A DNA stretch of 64,000 nt from Treponema sp. (GTDB taxonomy: Bacteria > Spirochaetota > Spirochaetia > Treponematales > Treponemataceae), in contig JAFYZU010000013.1 in the NCBI GenBank assembly GCA_017548565.1, positions 1 through 64,000 of the forward strand, in the 5' to 3' direction. The position numbers and the translations under genes are program-made. The notes beneath the pieces were generated by a model. It was not told where the DNA came from and ran no database searches. It saw only the letters and a program-made list of their open reading frames with translations. The stretch's first letter is position 1. Each line of letters opens with the position of its first letter. This document shows, in pieces, positions 8,698-18,902 of the stretch.

Positions 8698-10623
8698 ATG
8701 AATTCTGCAAAAAGAACAATTATTGCTATTCTTAGTCTGATCCTTTTCAAAAATACATTTTCTGCAGAATCTAAAGCATTAACCGGTCTTGAATTATGCA
8801 ATAAAACATGGTCTTTATTAAACTCCAGTAAGCTTAAGCCTGTTTCAAATGAAATCGTAAGCAGTTCTGAAAATACATTTCCATATAATATTATCATAAA
8901 TAATAAAAAAAAAGATTCTGATACAAATCTTCTGATTGTTTCTTTTAAAATGGAAGAAGCCTATGAACATAAGGATATTCTTCTTTCTGTAATAAAATAT
9001 CTTTCGCAACAGGATTTTTCTTCTGAAATTTTACTTCTCTATGGCACTGAAAAGCTTTATCCCTCATATATGACTGTAAATTCTGCCGAAACTTATGCAA
9101 GAAATCTTGATACTACTACAAACAACATAGTCCTGAACGTAAAGCTTTCTTCAGAAAAAAATCAGATAATCTGTGGAAGCAGCGGATATATTTCACCGGC
9201 ATGGCTTTTTAAAAATCTATATAGTGCCTATAAAAGCCAGAATCTTACAAAAAACCTTCCGTCAATTTATATAAGTCAATTATACAAATATAAATTCATC
9301 AACAATGAAATTCTATCGGCTTTCCTTAAAAATGAAATTCCTGCAATTAATGCAGATTTTAATGCAGACGAAACTGAACATGAACAAATATGCTCTATCA
9401 TCTGTAATTTCATAGACAGTTATGATTTATGCAAGGATTCTCCGCCTGACTATCATTCAATTATTTTTAATTTCAGAAATAAAACCCTTATAATTTCAGA
9501 AGCCGTTACCGTAACAATAATCATAATCCTTCTGTTCATGAACTGTGCTCTTGTATTTATCCTCGGTTATGTTTATGCGGGAATTAAAAGCAGAATCTGG
9601 AGTGACATAAAAAATGACTGGTACATTCTTCCCGTAACTTTCATCCTTACTCTTGCAGGACTTTATGCCGGCCGGGCATTTTTCATTCTTTTCAACAGGA
9701 ATCTTTCGGAAACTAAAACTGTTTTTTCTGTCGTGCTTATCCAGATTTCCTTTGCCGCAGCCTTTAATTCAATTTTCTATTTGATGGAGATTTTCTTTCA
9801 TAAAAAATTATATACAGCGCATTCGATTGATTTCATCATCCTTATTATGGGATCCATGAACCTTGTTATTTTCTGTCTTTATGATATTTCACTTTTCATA
9901 ATGTTCCTGTTTGTACTTTTAATAAACATTCTCTGTATCATAATGAAAAGAAACTGGTTCCATATTTTCATGTGGTTCATCATGTTCCTGCCCTATCTTC
10001 CATATCTCATTCTTCTTTATAAATACACAGATTCAAATAATCTTCAGCTATTTTTAATTCATAACAGATATGAGAGTGTTACCTTAACTCTAATGCTTAT
10101 TCCTCCATTCCTGATGTTTTTAAGAATCCTTACTGCAGTTAAAAAAAGGTTCGAACGAAAGCTTGTCTTTTCAATCATCATAAGTGTATCTTATATTTTT
10201 ATCATTACATCAGTAATACTTTTTAATTCACTTGCATTTAAAAAACATTCACAGGTAGTTCAGACAAACATTCTTCCTACTGATAACCAGGAGCTTATAG
10301 ATGTAAAATATTATGATAAGAATATTTACGGCGAAAAAGTCAGGACAATAAGAATAAAATCGACAGAAGAGCTTGAGGTCGTTGAAATAAAGATTATAGG
10401 TGAAGAACAGAATCCGGTTTTATATTCTGATTATGATTATGAAACCCTTACAAAAAGTTCATCTGTTTTTATTTTTCCGCCTGATCCCTCGAAAAACCTT
10501 GCCATAACCTTCGGAACGAACAATCTTCCATGTACAATACTTGTCGAGGCATTATATAAAACTGAAAATGAACATGAATTTGTATCATGCAAAAAGTCAA
10601 TACAGATAAAGGATAAATCATGA
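8698..10623 (+). CDS. polytopic membrane protein with N-terminal periplasmic domain
   Basis: Function not recognised. From the ATG at 8698 a signal peptide (hydrophobic IIAILSLILF, then SAES) leads into an exported domain of about 250 residues with alternating strands and helices. It is loosely reminiscent of an M28-peptidase or GPI-transamidase-like fold but shows no clear metal ligands. About eight hydrophobic segments follow between residues 275 and 510, and the protein ends with a ~110-residue soluble beta-rich tail. An upstream reading to 8662 is possible but gives no signal peptide. The sequence TATAAT abuts the ATG directly, so the true promoter is unclear. It is linked to dinB by an ATGA overlap. 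Confidence 0.6.
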   Translation: MNSAKRTIIAILSLILFKNTFSAESKALTGLELCNKTWSLLNSSKLKPVSNEIVSSSENTFPYNIIINNKKKDSDTNLLIVSFKMEEAYEHKDILLSVIKYLSQQDFSSEILLLYGTEKLYPSYMTVNSAETYARNLDTTTNNIVLNVKLSSEKNQIICGSSGYISPAWLFKNLYSAYKSQNLTKNLPSIYISQLYKYKFINNEILSAFLKNEIPAINADFNADETEHEQICSIICNFIDSYDLCKDSPPDYHSIIFNFRNKTLIISEAVTVTIIIILLFMNCALVFILGYVYAGIKSRIWSDIKNDWYILPVTFILTLAGLYAGRAFFILFNRNLSETKTVFSVVLIQISFAAAFNSIFYLMEIFFHKKLYTAHSIDFIILIMGSMNLVIFCLYDISLFIMFLFVLLINILCIIMKRNWFHIFMWFIMFLPYLPYLILLYKYTDSNNLQLFLIHNRYESVTLTLMLIPPFLMFLRILTAVKKRFERKLVFSIIISVSYIFIITSVILFNSLAFKKHSQVVQTNILPTDNQELIDVKYYDKNIYGEKVRTIRIKSTEELEVVEIKIIGEEQNPVLYSDYDYETLTKSSSVFIFPPDPSKNLAITFGTNNLPCTILVEALYKTENEHEFVSCKKSIQIKDKS

Positions 10624-13600
10624 GCGGAACGAACAGCTGGTATATCCATGTTGACCTTGACGCATTTTTCGCTTCAGTAGAACAGCTTGATCATCCGGAA
10701 TATAGAGGAAAACCTGTTATTGTAGGCGGTAAACCGGAAGACAGACGCGGTGTCGTTTCTACTGCATCTTATGAAGCACGTAAATTCGGAGTTCATTCTG
10801 CAATGCCTTCTTTTAAGGCATACCAGCTTTGTCCTCAGGGAATATTCGTTCACGGAAGACATCAGCGGTACAGTGAAATTTCATATCAGATTATGACCAT
10901 TTTAATGGACTATTCTCCTGATGTAGAACAGATGTCTATTGACGAGGCCTTCATTGATTTGACGGGAACAGAACAATTATTCGGCTCTCCTCAGCAAACT
11001 TCTTTGAAAATACAGAAACGTATATTTGATGAAACAGGACTTACGGTTTCCATCGGTCTTGCACGAACAAAATACTTTGCAAAAATGGCATCAGACATCA
11101 ATAAACCAAACGGATTTTATTTTGTTGAACCTGGAAAAGAATCTGAATTTATGCTGAGTCTTCCTGTAAAAAAAATCTGGGGAGTTGGAACGAAAACACA
11201 GGAGCTTTTATATGACAGCGGCATCAAAACAACCCGTGATATTTATGAAAAAGATCTTTCGGTTTTACAGTTTATTGCAGGAAAATCTACAGGACAGTTT
11301 TTATACAACATCGTCAGAGGAATAAGCGACGATGTATTTCAAAAGGAAAGAAAATCACATTCCATAAGCGCCGAAACAACTTTTCCGTATGATGTCGGCG
11401 ATATTTATACGGTTGAAACAACAATACTTGAGCTTTGTCACGACGTAATGTTCAGGCTTTTACGGGAAAACTGTTTTTCAAAAACCGTTATGATAAAAAT
11501 ACGCTATGAAGATTTTACGACGGTTTCAATTCAACAGACTTATGATTCAAATATACTTACACTTGACAGCCTTTATAAATCGGCAAAGGAGCTTTTTGAA
11601 AAAAAATATGATACCTCGCGTAAAGTACGATTGATAGGAACTGGTCTTGAGAACCTTGAAAGCAGCGACAGTCCGTATCAGCAGGATTTATTCGGTAATT
11701 CAAATCAGAAAAAAATGGCAGTTGAAAAAGCTATCCTTAATATGGGAAAAAAACATCCGGAAATAAAAATCAGAAAGGCAAGATTAATCAAAAACCTTAT
11801 GCTTTTTATGATACTTTTATGCGGATTAAAAACAAAAGTTCATTCACAGGATTCAAACCTTCAGATTTCTGGTTTCTGGACTGCCGATGTTACGCAGACA
11901 ATTAACACATCCTTCGGTAACGGTACATCTTTTGCCCATTCGCTTGACTCTCCTGTTTTCAAGCAGCAGATAGATCTTTCTATTTTTTATAAACTGAATC
12001 CCGAATGGTATTTTAACTGTATTTTTGCTGATTCCTTTAATCAGAATACCTTTACATTATGCTTTACAAAAGAATCTACGCTTAAAAAATTCTATCTTTC
12101 AAACAGGGATATTATTTTTCCAAAGGATTATTCGGTAAACAGAAACGGCTTTGGAGTTCCTGGAGGTAACAATCAGTCTCCGGGCTTTTATTTTCATTTT
12201 GAAGATATCAGGGACAAAAAATGGTCTTCGGACATCATGCTGCGTTATGACCTGACAAAATTAAACAGCCGAACCTGGTATGGAAACAGTCTTGTAAATG
12301 ACACCCTCATCAATCCTCAGGATTATTTAAGAAGCAAAATTTTTGTCATTCCATGCGGTTTTATTGATAAAATTCAAGATGTTTATGCAGAAAATCAGAA
12401 CGGATCACATAAAGACAAATATAATATAAAATATAAAAAACTTTCTTCATCAGATTATTTTATTGACAGACAGAAAAATCTTCTTATTATTTCGAACAAT
12501 GCGGCTTTGAACAATGCATGCAATATTTTAATCACGTTTGAAAATCAGACTCATACACAAAGTTTTATCGAATCTATTGGAGATTATTCGTTAAGTAGTA
12601 CTTATTTAGGAGAAATCCAGGAATACTTCAAGGTGCAGATGGGCAGCTACGTCTATGAACTTGAAAACAGGATTGACGGTAAACAATGCGTGATGATTCA
12701 AAACTCAAATCTTTTTTCTCCGTTTCTGTACTCCGCCCTTTATGATTCAGGAATTCAAAACAGCACCGAATTTTCTGTTATCCAGAAAAACAATGAACAA
12801 ATAATTGAAGATTACCGGGTTTTCAGATATGGTGAAGATTTTAATTTTGCAAGAGAAGATTTTTTCTATGATTCACACTTTTATGCACAAATAATCAAAA
12901 CTGATTCATATTCAACAGATTATACATCGCCTCAAATACGTTATCCTTTTGCAAATGCAGATCCATATATATATCTGACAAAAAATAATTATACTGATCT
13001 TGCCTTACGCTGCAGGTTATTCAACGAAACTTCTTATTACGATATCGGTAAAAATGCATCTGAAGGAACTGTATGCGTGTACATAAACGGAAAACAGGAT
13101 TCTCTTGCCTCTTACGATAAAAACTCAGGCTTCATTACCCTTTCAATCCCCGTTACACCGATAGATAAAATCTATATTGTCTGGTCTGAAGAATCAAATC
13201 AGTTTGAGAATGGAACAATTACAGCCGCTGCCGGATTCATGTATAATTTTACTGATTTTCTTAAGGCAGATTCGTCGGTTACCGTAAAATGGCCTCTTTC
13301 TTCTTTTCTTGATTCTGCAACGTACGACAACAGTTTAACAGGCTTTGCTTCAATCAACGGAGGAATAAATTATTCATACAACAATTTCAGCGTTTCAGAT
13401 GCACTTTCTCTGGCTTTTCAGAATCCGAATGTTAAAGGGAAATATAAGGTTGAGCTTCTTACAGGCGATTGCTCAAGAACATATTATTTTGCAAAACAGA
13501 CAGAAGATGCACAGAGTGATTCACAGATTTCAGGCTATCGTATTCCAGTTTCCTGGGATTTTAGCAGTTACGGTATTTCAGAAACGGCAAGAACATACAG

Positions 13601-16088
13601 AGACATTAAGCTTATGAATGGGGAGCTTCTTTTTAAAAGCGATGAGCTTGAAATTGCACTTAAAGCAGATAATATCATGAAGGATTATAAAATATATGTT
13701 CAGCTTGGAATTGATTATGAAAACGAAACACTGCTTTACGATAATCTTCCGGTATGGGAAATTACTTCATTAACAGATACAAAAGTTCTTGAACCGTTTG
13801 ATACGGTTTCGACAGAATGGCAGAAAATTCGCCTAAAAATTTCTGAAAAGGATCGGATAAAGCTTCTTGATCATCATGATTTAAGGATAATCGTAGAAAA
13901 AACAATTTCACAGGATGATGAAAAAACAGGCATACTTTATGCAGGTCCTTATGAACCGAAAATCAGGGGCTGCTATGTGCTTGAAAATGATAAAATCCTT
14001 GTTCAGACTTCAGAGCTGGAGCAAAGTGAAAATAATTTTTTAACTCAAATAAATTTCCATAAGCTTTCGTCAGTTTTAACGGAAAATGAGAAAAAAATAA
14101 AGGCAGTTACGTTTTTTAATGAATCACCCTTCAACGATTATGAAGACATATATTTTAATCTTCAAATAAATTTTGACTGTGATTTTACATATATTCTTGA
14201 TTCAAGAACAGATTATGATTTTATTTTCGATAAAGCACTGGAACTTACGATTTTTACGGAAAAATTAAAATTATACAAAGATCCGCTAAAAGTTCACCAG
14301 GTAAGAATCAATGTAAAAAAACAAAGTGTATTTATTGACGACCAGGAGCTTTCTTCAGAAGATTTTTCACTTTTTGTAAACAGCTCAGTGACTCCTTTCA
14401 GGCAGGTAATTATTCTAAAAACATCAGATGAAGAAACAGGGGGGACAGCCCTCATTGGAAATCTCTTTTACAAAAACAATAAGATTTATTCAATCCTTAA
14501 AAATACAATTGATGCTCAATATAGTTTTTCAAATGAAAACATAGAATCAAAAACAAAGGTTTCTTCAATTCAGAATCTGCAGTCAGATTTTACAGAAACT
14601 GCTGCTTCTGTAAATTTATGGGCAGACACTTCACTTAAAACCAAAGCATTAAATTTTGATGCCGGCTTTGAAATTAAAAACAATCAGCATAATCCTCTTG
14701 ATAATGCAGGTCATTCGATTATTACAAATTATCCGCTGTTTAAATTCCTGAAATTCAGTGAAAAGTTTATTTATGACAGAAAGTCAAGCACCAAAAATGA
14801 TAACGTTTCACTTGATTTTACATCGCTTGATTTTCCTCTCGAAGCCTTGTTTTCAGTAACGGCACAAAACTCAGGCAATTATTCAAGTCAGTCTGAACGT
14901 TCGGATTTGAATTTTACGATAGATTTGAAAAAACTTTCATTTATTTCAAAATCATCGCTTCTTATGAATCAGAAATCCTTTGATTCTTCAAAATTGAATG
15001 AAAATTATTTCATCAACTGGTGGAAAATATCAATGCTTCAGTTTTCTCCCGGCATTGAAGATGCACAGGAACGCTCAATTGATTTTTCAACAATCCTTAA
15101 TCTTGAAATTCCTGATATAAAAACAAAGCCCTTTGTAAAATTTACTCTCTGTGAAAATTTTTCAAATACATTCATCCGCTCATATAAAGACAGCGTTACC
15201 TTTGAGCTTACGATTCCATTTCAAATTTCTTCGGACAGCTTAAGTTTTATCTGGCAAAAAACAGCGGGTGATACGACTGAAAAAGAAGATTATTTTAAAA
15301 ACAATTACTCTGTCGATTTTGAAAACCTGTTCTGCCAGCAGAAAAATTATTCGTATTTTTATTCATCCTTTGTTTTTGCAGATTTGTTTTCAGACATAAG
15401 CAGTAAAATCAAGGGAAAGCAGTTTTATAACGCAAAATACATTCTGAACTACAAACGAAAGCTCAATAATTCACTTTTTGATTTTTTTGTTCCTTATTCT
15501 GTTTCTGCTTCAGTTATACGTGATGTCTATCTCACACAGCAGAAAAATGATTTATATCAGTTCAAAATTTCTGCATCTAACGCATCGGTAAATCTTTTCG
15601 GATCAAATTCAAAATACAAAACATTCAAATGGTATACACAGGATGAATTCCTGATGAATAATTCTTTAATCATCAGACTGCCGGAAAAATCCTTCGACCA
15701 GTTTTCATATCTTTACAATCTTAATACAAGCGCACTATTTTATGTAAACAGTTCAAATACATTAAAATCGGTCGTTAATCTTTTTACCGGTTCTGAACAA
15801 TACCTGAACCTTACGATAACTCAAATATGGAATCATTCAAAAAAATCAAAGCTGTGGTTTACTCAAAATAAAACTGCAGATTATAAACGCAGGGAAATAT
15901 TCAATGTTAATCTAATTAACAAAGATAAGGTTTTCAGTCAGAAATATGAATATATTCACAATCTTGATATTGTCATAAACAAAAACTGGACTGTAAACCT
16001 TAATTCAGATATTTTCTTTTTGCATGAGGAAAATAAATGCAGTAATCTTGGTCTTGAACTGACAGCCGGAGTAAAACTTGAATTCTAA
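10620..16088 (+). CDS. dinB: DNA polymerase IV (DinB) reading in frame into a large secreted outer-membrane protein
   Basis: One uninterrupted 1822-codon frame holds two unrelated proteins. Residues 1-393 are a complete Y-family polymerase: catalytic D12, D108 and E109 (the SIDEAFID motif), a little-finger domain, a beta-clamp binding motif QQDLF at 354-358 and a basic tail. At residues 394-410 a signal peptide begins abruptly, followed by about 1410 exported residues (see the separate entry). A stop is expected near 11810. Removing one T from the T5 run at 11803-11807 would create TGA overlapping the ATG at 11808, the same ATGA junction that joins this gene to its upstream neighbour. The fusion is therefore either a one-base indel, a sequencing error, or real. 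The DinB call itself is firm. Confidence 0.85.
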   Translation: MSGTNSWYIHVDLDAFFASVEQLDHPEYRGKPVIVGGKPEDRRGVVSTASYEARKFGVHSAMPSFKAYQLCPQGIFVHGRHQRYSEISYQIMTILMDYSPDVEQMSIDEAFIDLTGTEQLFGSPQQTSLKIQKRIFDETGLTVSIGLARTKYFAKMASDINKPNGFYFVEPGKESEFMLSLPVKKIWGVGTKTQELLYDSGIKTTRDIYEKDLSVLQFIAGKSTGQFLYNIVRGISDDVFQKERKSHSISAETTFPYDVGDIYTVETTILELCHDVMFRLLRENCFSKTVMIKIRYEDFTTVSIQQTYDSNILTLDSLYKSAKELFEKKYDTSRKVRLIGTGLENLESSDSPYQQDLFGNSNQKKMAVEKAILNMGKKHPEIKIRKARLIKNLMLFMILLCGLKTKVHSQDSNLQISGFWTADVTQTINTSFGNGTSFAHSLDSPVFKQQIDLSIFYKLNPEWYFNCIFADSFNQNTFTLCFTKESTLKKFYLSNRDIIFPKDYSVNRNGFGVPGGNNQSPGFYFHFEDIRDKKWSSDIMLRYDLTKLNSRTWYGNSLVNDTLINPQDYLRSKIFVIPCGFIDKIQDVYAENQNGSHKDKYNIKYKKLSSSDYFIDRQKNLLIISNNAALNNACNILITFENQTHTQSFIESIGDYSLSSTYLGEIQEYFKVQMGSYVYELENRIDGKQCVMIQNSNLFSPFLYSALYDSGIQNSTEFSVIQKNNEQIIEDYRVFRYGEDFNFAREDFFYDSHFYAQIIKTDSYSTDYTSPQIRYPFANADPYIYLTKNNYTDLALRCRLFNETSYYDIGKNASEGTVCVYINGKQDSLASYDKNSGFITLSIPVTPIDKIYIVWSEESNQFENGTITAAAGFMYNFTDFLKADSSVTVKWPLSSFLDSATYDNSLTGFASINGGINYSYNNFSVSDALSLAFQNPNVKGKYKVELLTGDCSRTYYFAKQTEDAQSDSQISGYRIPVSWDFSSYGISETARTYRDIKLMNGELLFKSDELEIALKADNIMKDYKIYVQLGIDYENETLLYDNLPVWEITSLTDTKVLEPFDTVSTEWQKIRLKISEKDRIKLLDHHDLRIIVEKTISQDDEKTGILYAGPYEPKIRGCYVLENDKILVQTSELEQSENNFLTQINFHKLSSVLTENEKKIKAVTFFNESPFNDYEDIYFNLQINFDCDFTYILDSRTDYDFIFDKALELTIFTEKLKLYKDPLKVHQVRINVKKQSVFIDDQELSSEDFSLFVNSSVTPFRQVIILKTSDEETGGTALIGNLFYKNNKIYSILKNTIDAQYSFSNENIESKTKVSSIQNLQSDFTETAASVNLWADTSLKTKALNFDAGFEIKNNQHNPLDNAGHSIITNYPLFKFLKFSEKFIYDRKSSTKNDNVSLDFTSLDFPLEALFSVTAQNSGNYSSQSERSDLNFTIDLKKLSFISKSSLLMNQKSFDSSKLNENYFINWWKISMLQFSPGIEDAQERSIDFSTILNLEIPDIKTKPFVKFTLCENFSNTFIRSYKDSVTFELTIPFQISSDSLSFIWQKTAGDTTEKEDYFKNNYSVDFENLFCQQKNYSYFYSSFVFADLFSDISSKIKGKQFYNAKYILNYKRKLNNSLFDFFVPYSVSASVIRDVYLTQQKNDLYQFKISASNASVNLFGSNSKYKTFKWYTQDEFLMNNSLIIRLPEKSFDQFSYLYNLNTSALFYVNSSNTLKSVVNLFTGSEQYLNLTITQIWNHSKKSKLWFTQNKTADYKRREIFNVNLINKDKVFSQKYEYIHNLDIVINKNWTVNLNSDIFFLHEENKCSNLGLELTAGVKLEF
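11808..16088 (+). other. large outer-membrane beta-barrel-like protein (part of the dinB frame)
   Basis: This section would form its own protein if translation begins at the ATG at 11799 or 11808. A short hydrophobic stretch ending VHSQ looks like a signal peptide. The following ~1400 residues are rich in Asn, Ser, Tyr and Phe with alternating polar/aromatic strands, and the chain ends in LTAGVKLEF. A terminal Phe after alternating hydrophobics is typical of a BamA-recognised barrel strand. There is no good Shine-Dalgarno, so translation would depend on coupling to dinB. Role unknown; a surface or transport protein of the outer membrane is the natural inference. Confidence 0.6.
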
Positions 16089-16091
16089 CAA

Positions 16092-18158
16092 TTACTGCAA
16101 AGGAGCAAAATATCCGCTTTCATCTCTTCCGCTTCTGTTCAATAAATAGACTTCTGCTTCTATCGGCAGGAAATTTTCACCGAAATTTGTCGGTAACGAT
16201 GATACATACTGAAGCTGGTAAACACCCTGAGGTAATTTAACGATATCCTTATAAACATCAGAAAGACCTTCAGGACGGAATACATAATAAAGCTTTCCGT
16301 TTGTATTATCTATGATGTAATTATATTCCTGCGACATCGGAGTTTGCGAAACCTGAACGAATGAAAAGCCTATGCAGTTATTGTTCATGTATGTGCTTAA
16401 ATCAGAAAGATTATATTTTGAAAAGGATGAAAGTCCTGCTTCTCCGTCTGAAATATAAACAATTGCACGTTTTTTTGAACCGCGTATAAGGTCATTTGCC
16501 GCAAGACGAATTGCAAGATCAGCCGAAGCTTCATTTACGACAGGATTCTTTACTGCATCAAGGCTGAAATCACCTATTCTGTCCGGTTTTCCTATATATT
16601 CTGTTACAGGAACAGCCCCTGCTGAAATAAGACGGAGGGTTCCCTGATTTCCCATTGAAGAAGCAATTTCCTTTACTGCAGTTTCAATTTCTGATTTATA
16701 CTGCATTGAAGAAATTGAACGGTCAACGATGATTGTAACATCTGCAAATTTATTGTTTGCCGCACTTCCGATAAATTTAAAATTTTCTATAGGCTGTTTC
16801 TTTTCGGTAAAGAAGAAATTCTCTTCCTGTAAGCCTACTACAGGCTGTCTGTGTCTGTTTTCTACCTTTACTTCAACAGTAACCGTCGGGAATTTCGAAG
16901 CATCGATTTCATCAATCTGTACAAAAAGTCCGCCGACAAGCTCCTGTTTTTTAGACATTACAAAAACAGCATTGCCCGTAAAATCTGCAACAAGCACGTT
17001 ATTGTTTACGTCAGGAACTGCAGTCGTAACTCTGGAGGGCATTTTACCCATATTCATATATTCATAAACAGCACCTGTATCTATATCAACATTTACGATT
17101 CTGTTTTTATCGCAGACAATAAGTGAATTCTGATAATATTTTATTGCTTCCGGCTTTTTAAAAGTCTTTTTTTCTACAAGCTCACGGATGATATTTCCCG
17201 AACGGTCAAATTCATAAATACAGCCTGAATCTTCATCGGCAACGTATACGCTTTCTCCGATAACTGCTATTCCTGTAGGACCTTTCAATCCGTCAAAGCC
17301 TGCCTGTTTACTGCCGAAGAAGTACAGTCCGTTACCGTCCGGATCAAAAACATCAACACGACGGTTACCGTAATCCGTGACATAAATACGACCGAATGAA
17401 TCCTCTGCCGCATATTGAGGACCTACAAGATTACCTGTTCCCCTTCCCTTTGAACCTATATGCTTAAGAAATTTTCCGTTTTCATCTAAAAGTGAAAGTC
17501 TGTCACCTGCGCTCTCGGTTACAAGAAGATTACCGTCATTCAGTCTTATTAAATCAACCGGACGGTCAAAGCCTTCTACGGGCCCCGTAACCCTATTTAA
17601 AACATTACCGTTCAAATTCATCTGCAGAATCTGATTTGAATTATAGGCAACAATCCATAAAGTCCCGTCCATGTTCGGTAAAACTGCAGTAGGACCGCTG
17701 AATATTTCCGTTCCGTTGAAAACACCAGGAAAACCGCCTGCTTCTACCAGCTTCATGTATTTATCGTTCGAATCACCGGTAACGCGTCTTTCACGAACTA
17801 CTTCAATTTTATTTAAAAGAAGAAGTCCGCCGTATCCGTTGTCTGAAGCAATCTGCCAGTAATCAAGCGCATTTCCTTCAAGTCCGGCTTTATAATAAGC
17901 ATTGCCCATCCATTCAAGAATAAGATTGTCATCAGGAAGATAAGAAAGTGCTTTTTCAAATTCAAATATTGCTTCATTATATGCGCCTTTATAAAATGCC
18001 TGAACTCCAAGACGGAATTCTTCACTTGCAAAGCCTTCATCGCTCGATCTTATTCTGTCGGGATGCTTCTGAAGTCCAGCAGTATAGCTTGTATCCTGAG
18101 CGAAACCTGTTAAAAAAAGAACGGCAAGAGCAACAGCAGAAATCAAAACTTTTTTCAT
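16092..18158 (-). CDS. secreted TPR - NHL beta-propeller - VWA domain protein
   Basis: The protein has 688 residues with a clear signal peptide (cleavage after GFAQ). Domains in order: a TPR-like pair at about 45-110; a beta-propeller of NHL-type repeats at about 130-405 (recurring G-x-x-x-P-x-G-I/D-V and V-T-D-Y-G-N-R patterns); and a von Willebrand A domain from about 470 with an intact DxSxS MIDAS motif (IVDRSISS). It is probably a periplasmic or surface scaffold that binds metal and protein partners. The next gene upstream on the same strand, 3 bases away, is a TPR protein, which suggests a shared complex. Confidence 0.75.
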   Translation of the reverse strand: MKKVLISAVALAVLFLTGFAQDTSYTAGLQKHPDRIRSSDEGFASEEFRLGVQAFYKGAYNEAIFEFEKALSYLPDDNLILEWMGNAYYKAGLEGNALDYWQIASDNGYGGLLLLNKIEVVRERRVTGDSNDKYMKLVEAGGFPGVFNGTEIFSGPTAVLPNMDGTLWIVAYNSNQILQMNLNGNVLNRVTGPVEGFDRPVDLIRLNDGNLLVTESAGDRLSLLDENGKFLKHIGSKGRGTGNLVGPQYAAEDSFGRIYVTDYGNRRVDVFDPDGNGLYFFGSKQAGFDGLKGPTGIAVIGESVYVADEDSGCIYEFDRSGNIIRELVEKKTFKKPEAIKYYQNSLIVCDKNRIVNVDIDTGAVYEYMNMGKMPSRVTTAVPDVNNNVLVADFTGNAVFVMSKKQELVGGLFVQIDEIDASKFPTVTVEVKVENRHRQPVVGLQEENFFFTEKKQPIENFKFIGSAANNKFADVTIIVDRSISSMQYKSEIETAVKEIASSMGNQGTLRLISAGAVPVTEYIGKPDRIGDFSLDAVKNPVVNEASADLAIRLAANDLIRGSKKRAIVYISDGEAGLSSFSKYNLSDLSTYMNNNCIGFSFVQVSQTPMSQEYNYIIDNTNGKLYYVFRPEGLSDVYKDIVKLPQGVYQLQYVSSLPTNFGENFLPIEAEVYLLNRSGRDESGYFAPLQ

Positions 18159-18161
18159 AAT

Positions 18162-18839
18162 TTAATAACCTGCCTTTTGTAAAAGCTTAAGATGCTCTTC
18201 AATAATTTCATTATCTGAATCAAGATTCTTAGCTTTTTCAAGATATTTTTTTGAATCTTCAAACATGCCGAGTTTATAATAAACCCAGCCCAGTGAATCA
18301 AGACATGCCGCAGAATCCGGAGCCTGATCAGCAGCCTGCTTACATAATGATAAAGCCCGCGAAAGATCTTTTTCCTGACATGCAAGTACATAACCAAGTC
18401 CGTTCAGCGAGGTTGTATTATCTTTATCTTCCTTAAGGGATGTTTCATAATATTCAAGACATTTATCGGTATCGTTCTGTTCCCACGCTATGAATGCAAT
18501 TGCGGCACATACCGAAGCAGTCATATAGCCTGTTTCTAAAAGCTTGTTCAATTCAAAATCGGCAAGACGTTTTCTTCCTGAAAGCGCATAAATTACTGCA
18601 AGTAAAAAGCGGCACTGGAGAACCCTTTCAAGACGGGTCCCTGAGGTTACGACAATTTCAAGATATGACAATGCATCTTCATATTTACGAAGCTTTGCAT
18701 AACATAATCCAAGATAATAGGAAATATCAATTTTATCTGCCCCGCAGTCATAAGGAAGTGCCAGAAAGAAAGAGAGGGCATCTACATAGGCTTTCTGTTT
18801 ATAAAGTTCAATACCTTCTGATAAGATATTTTCTGTCAT
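18162..18839 (-). CDS. TPR-repeat protein
   Basis: The product has 225 residues, no signal peptide, and at least five tetratricopeptide repeats. Typical pairs such as YLGLCYAKLRKYEDALSYLE and LGWVYYKLGMFEDSKKYLEKA are visible. TPR proteins act as adaptors; no catalytic motif is present. It is the first gene of the pair with the VWA/NHL protein and ends 3 bases before it. Confidence 0.75.
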   Translation of the reverse strand: MTENILSEGIELYKQKAYVDALSFFLALPYDCGADKIDISYYLGLCYAKLRKYEDALSYLEIVVTSGTRLERVLQCRFLLAVIYALSGRKRLADFELNKLLETGYMTASVCAAIAFIAWEQNDTDKCLEYYETSLKEDKDNTTSLNGLGYVLACQEKDLSRALSLCKQAADQAPDSAACLDSLGWVYYKLGMFEDSKKYLEKAKNLDSDNEIIEEHLKLLQKAGY

Positions 18840-18902
18840 TGTTTCCCACCCGAATTTCAGAATATATACTTATATAATACAACTTATTTCACAATTCTAC
18901 AA

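Noticed and set aside
8692-8700. TATAAT directly touching the ATG of the membrane protein gene as a leaderless promoter
   Set aside because: A -10 there would start transcription inside the gene, and no well-spaced -35 is present; chance in A/T-rich DNA is likely.
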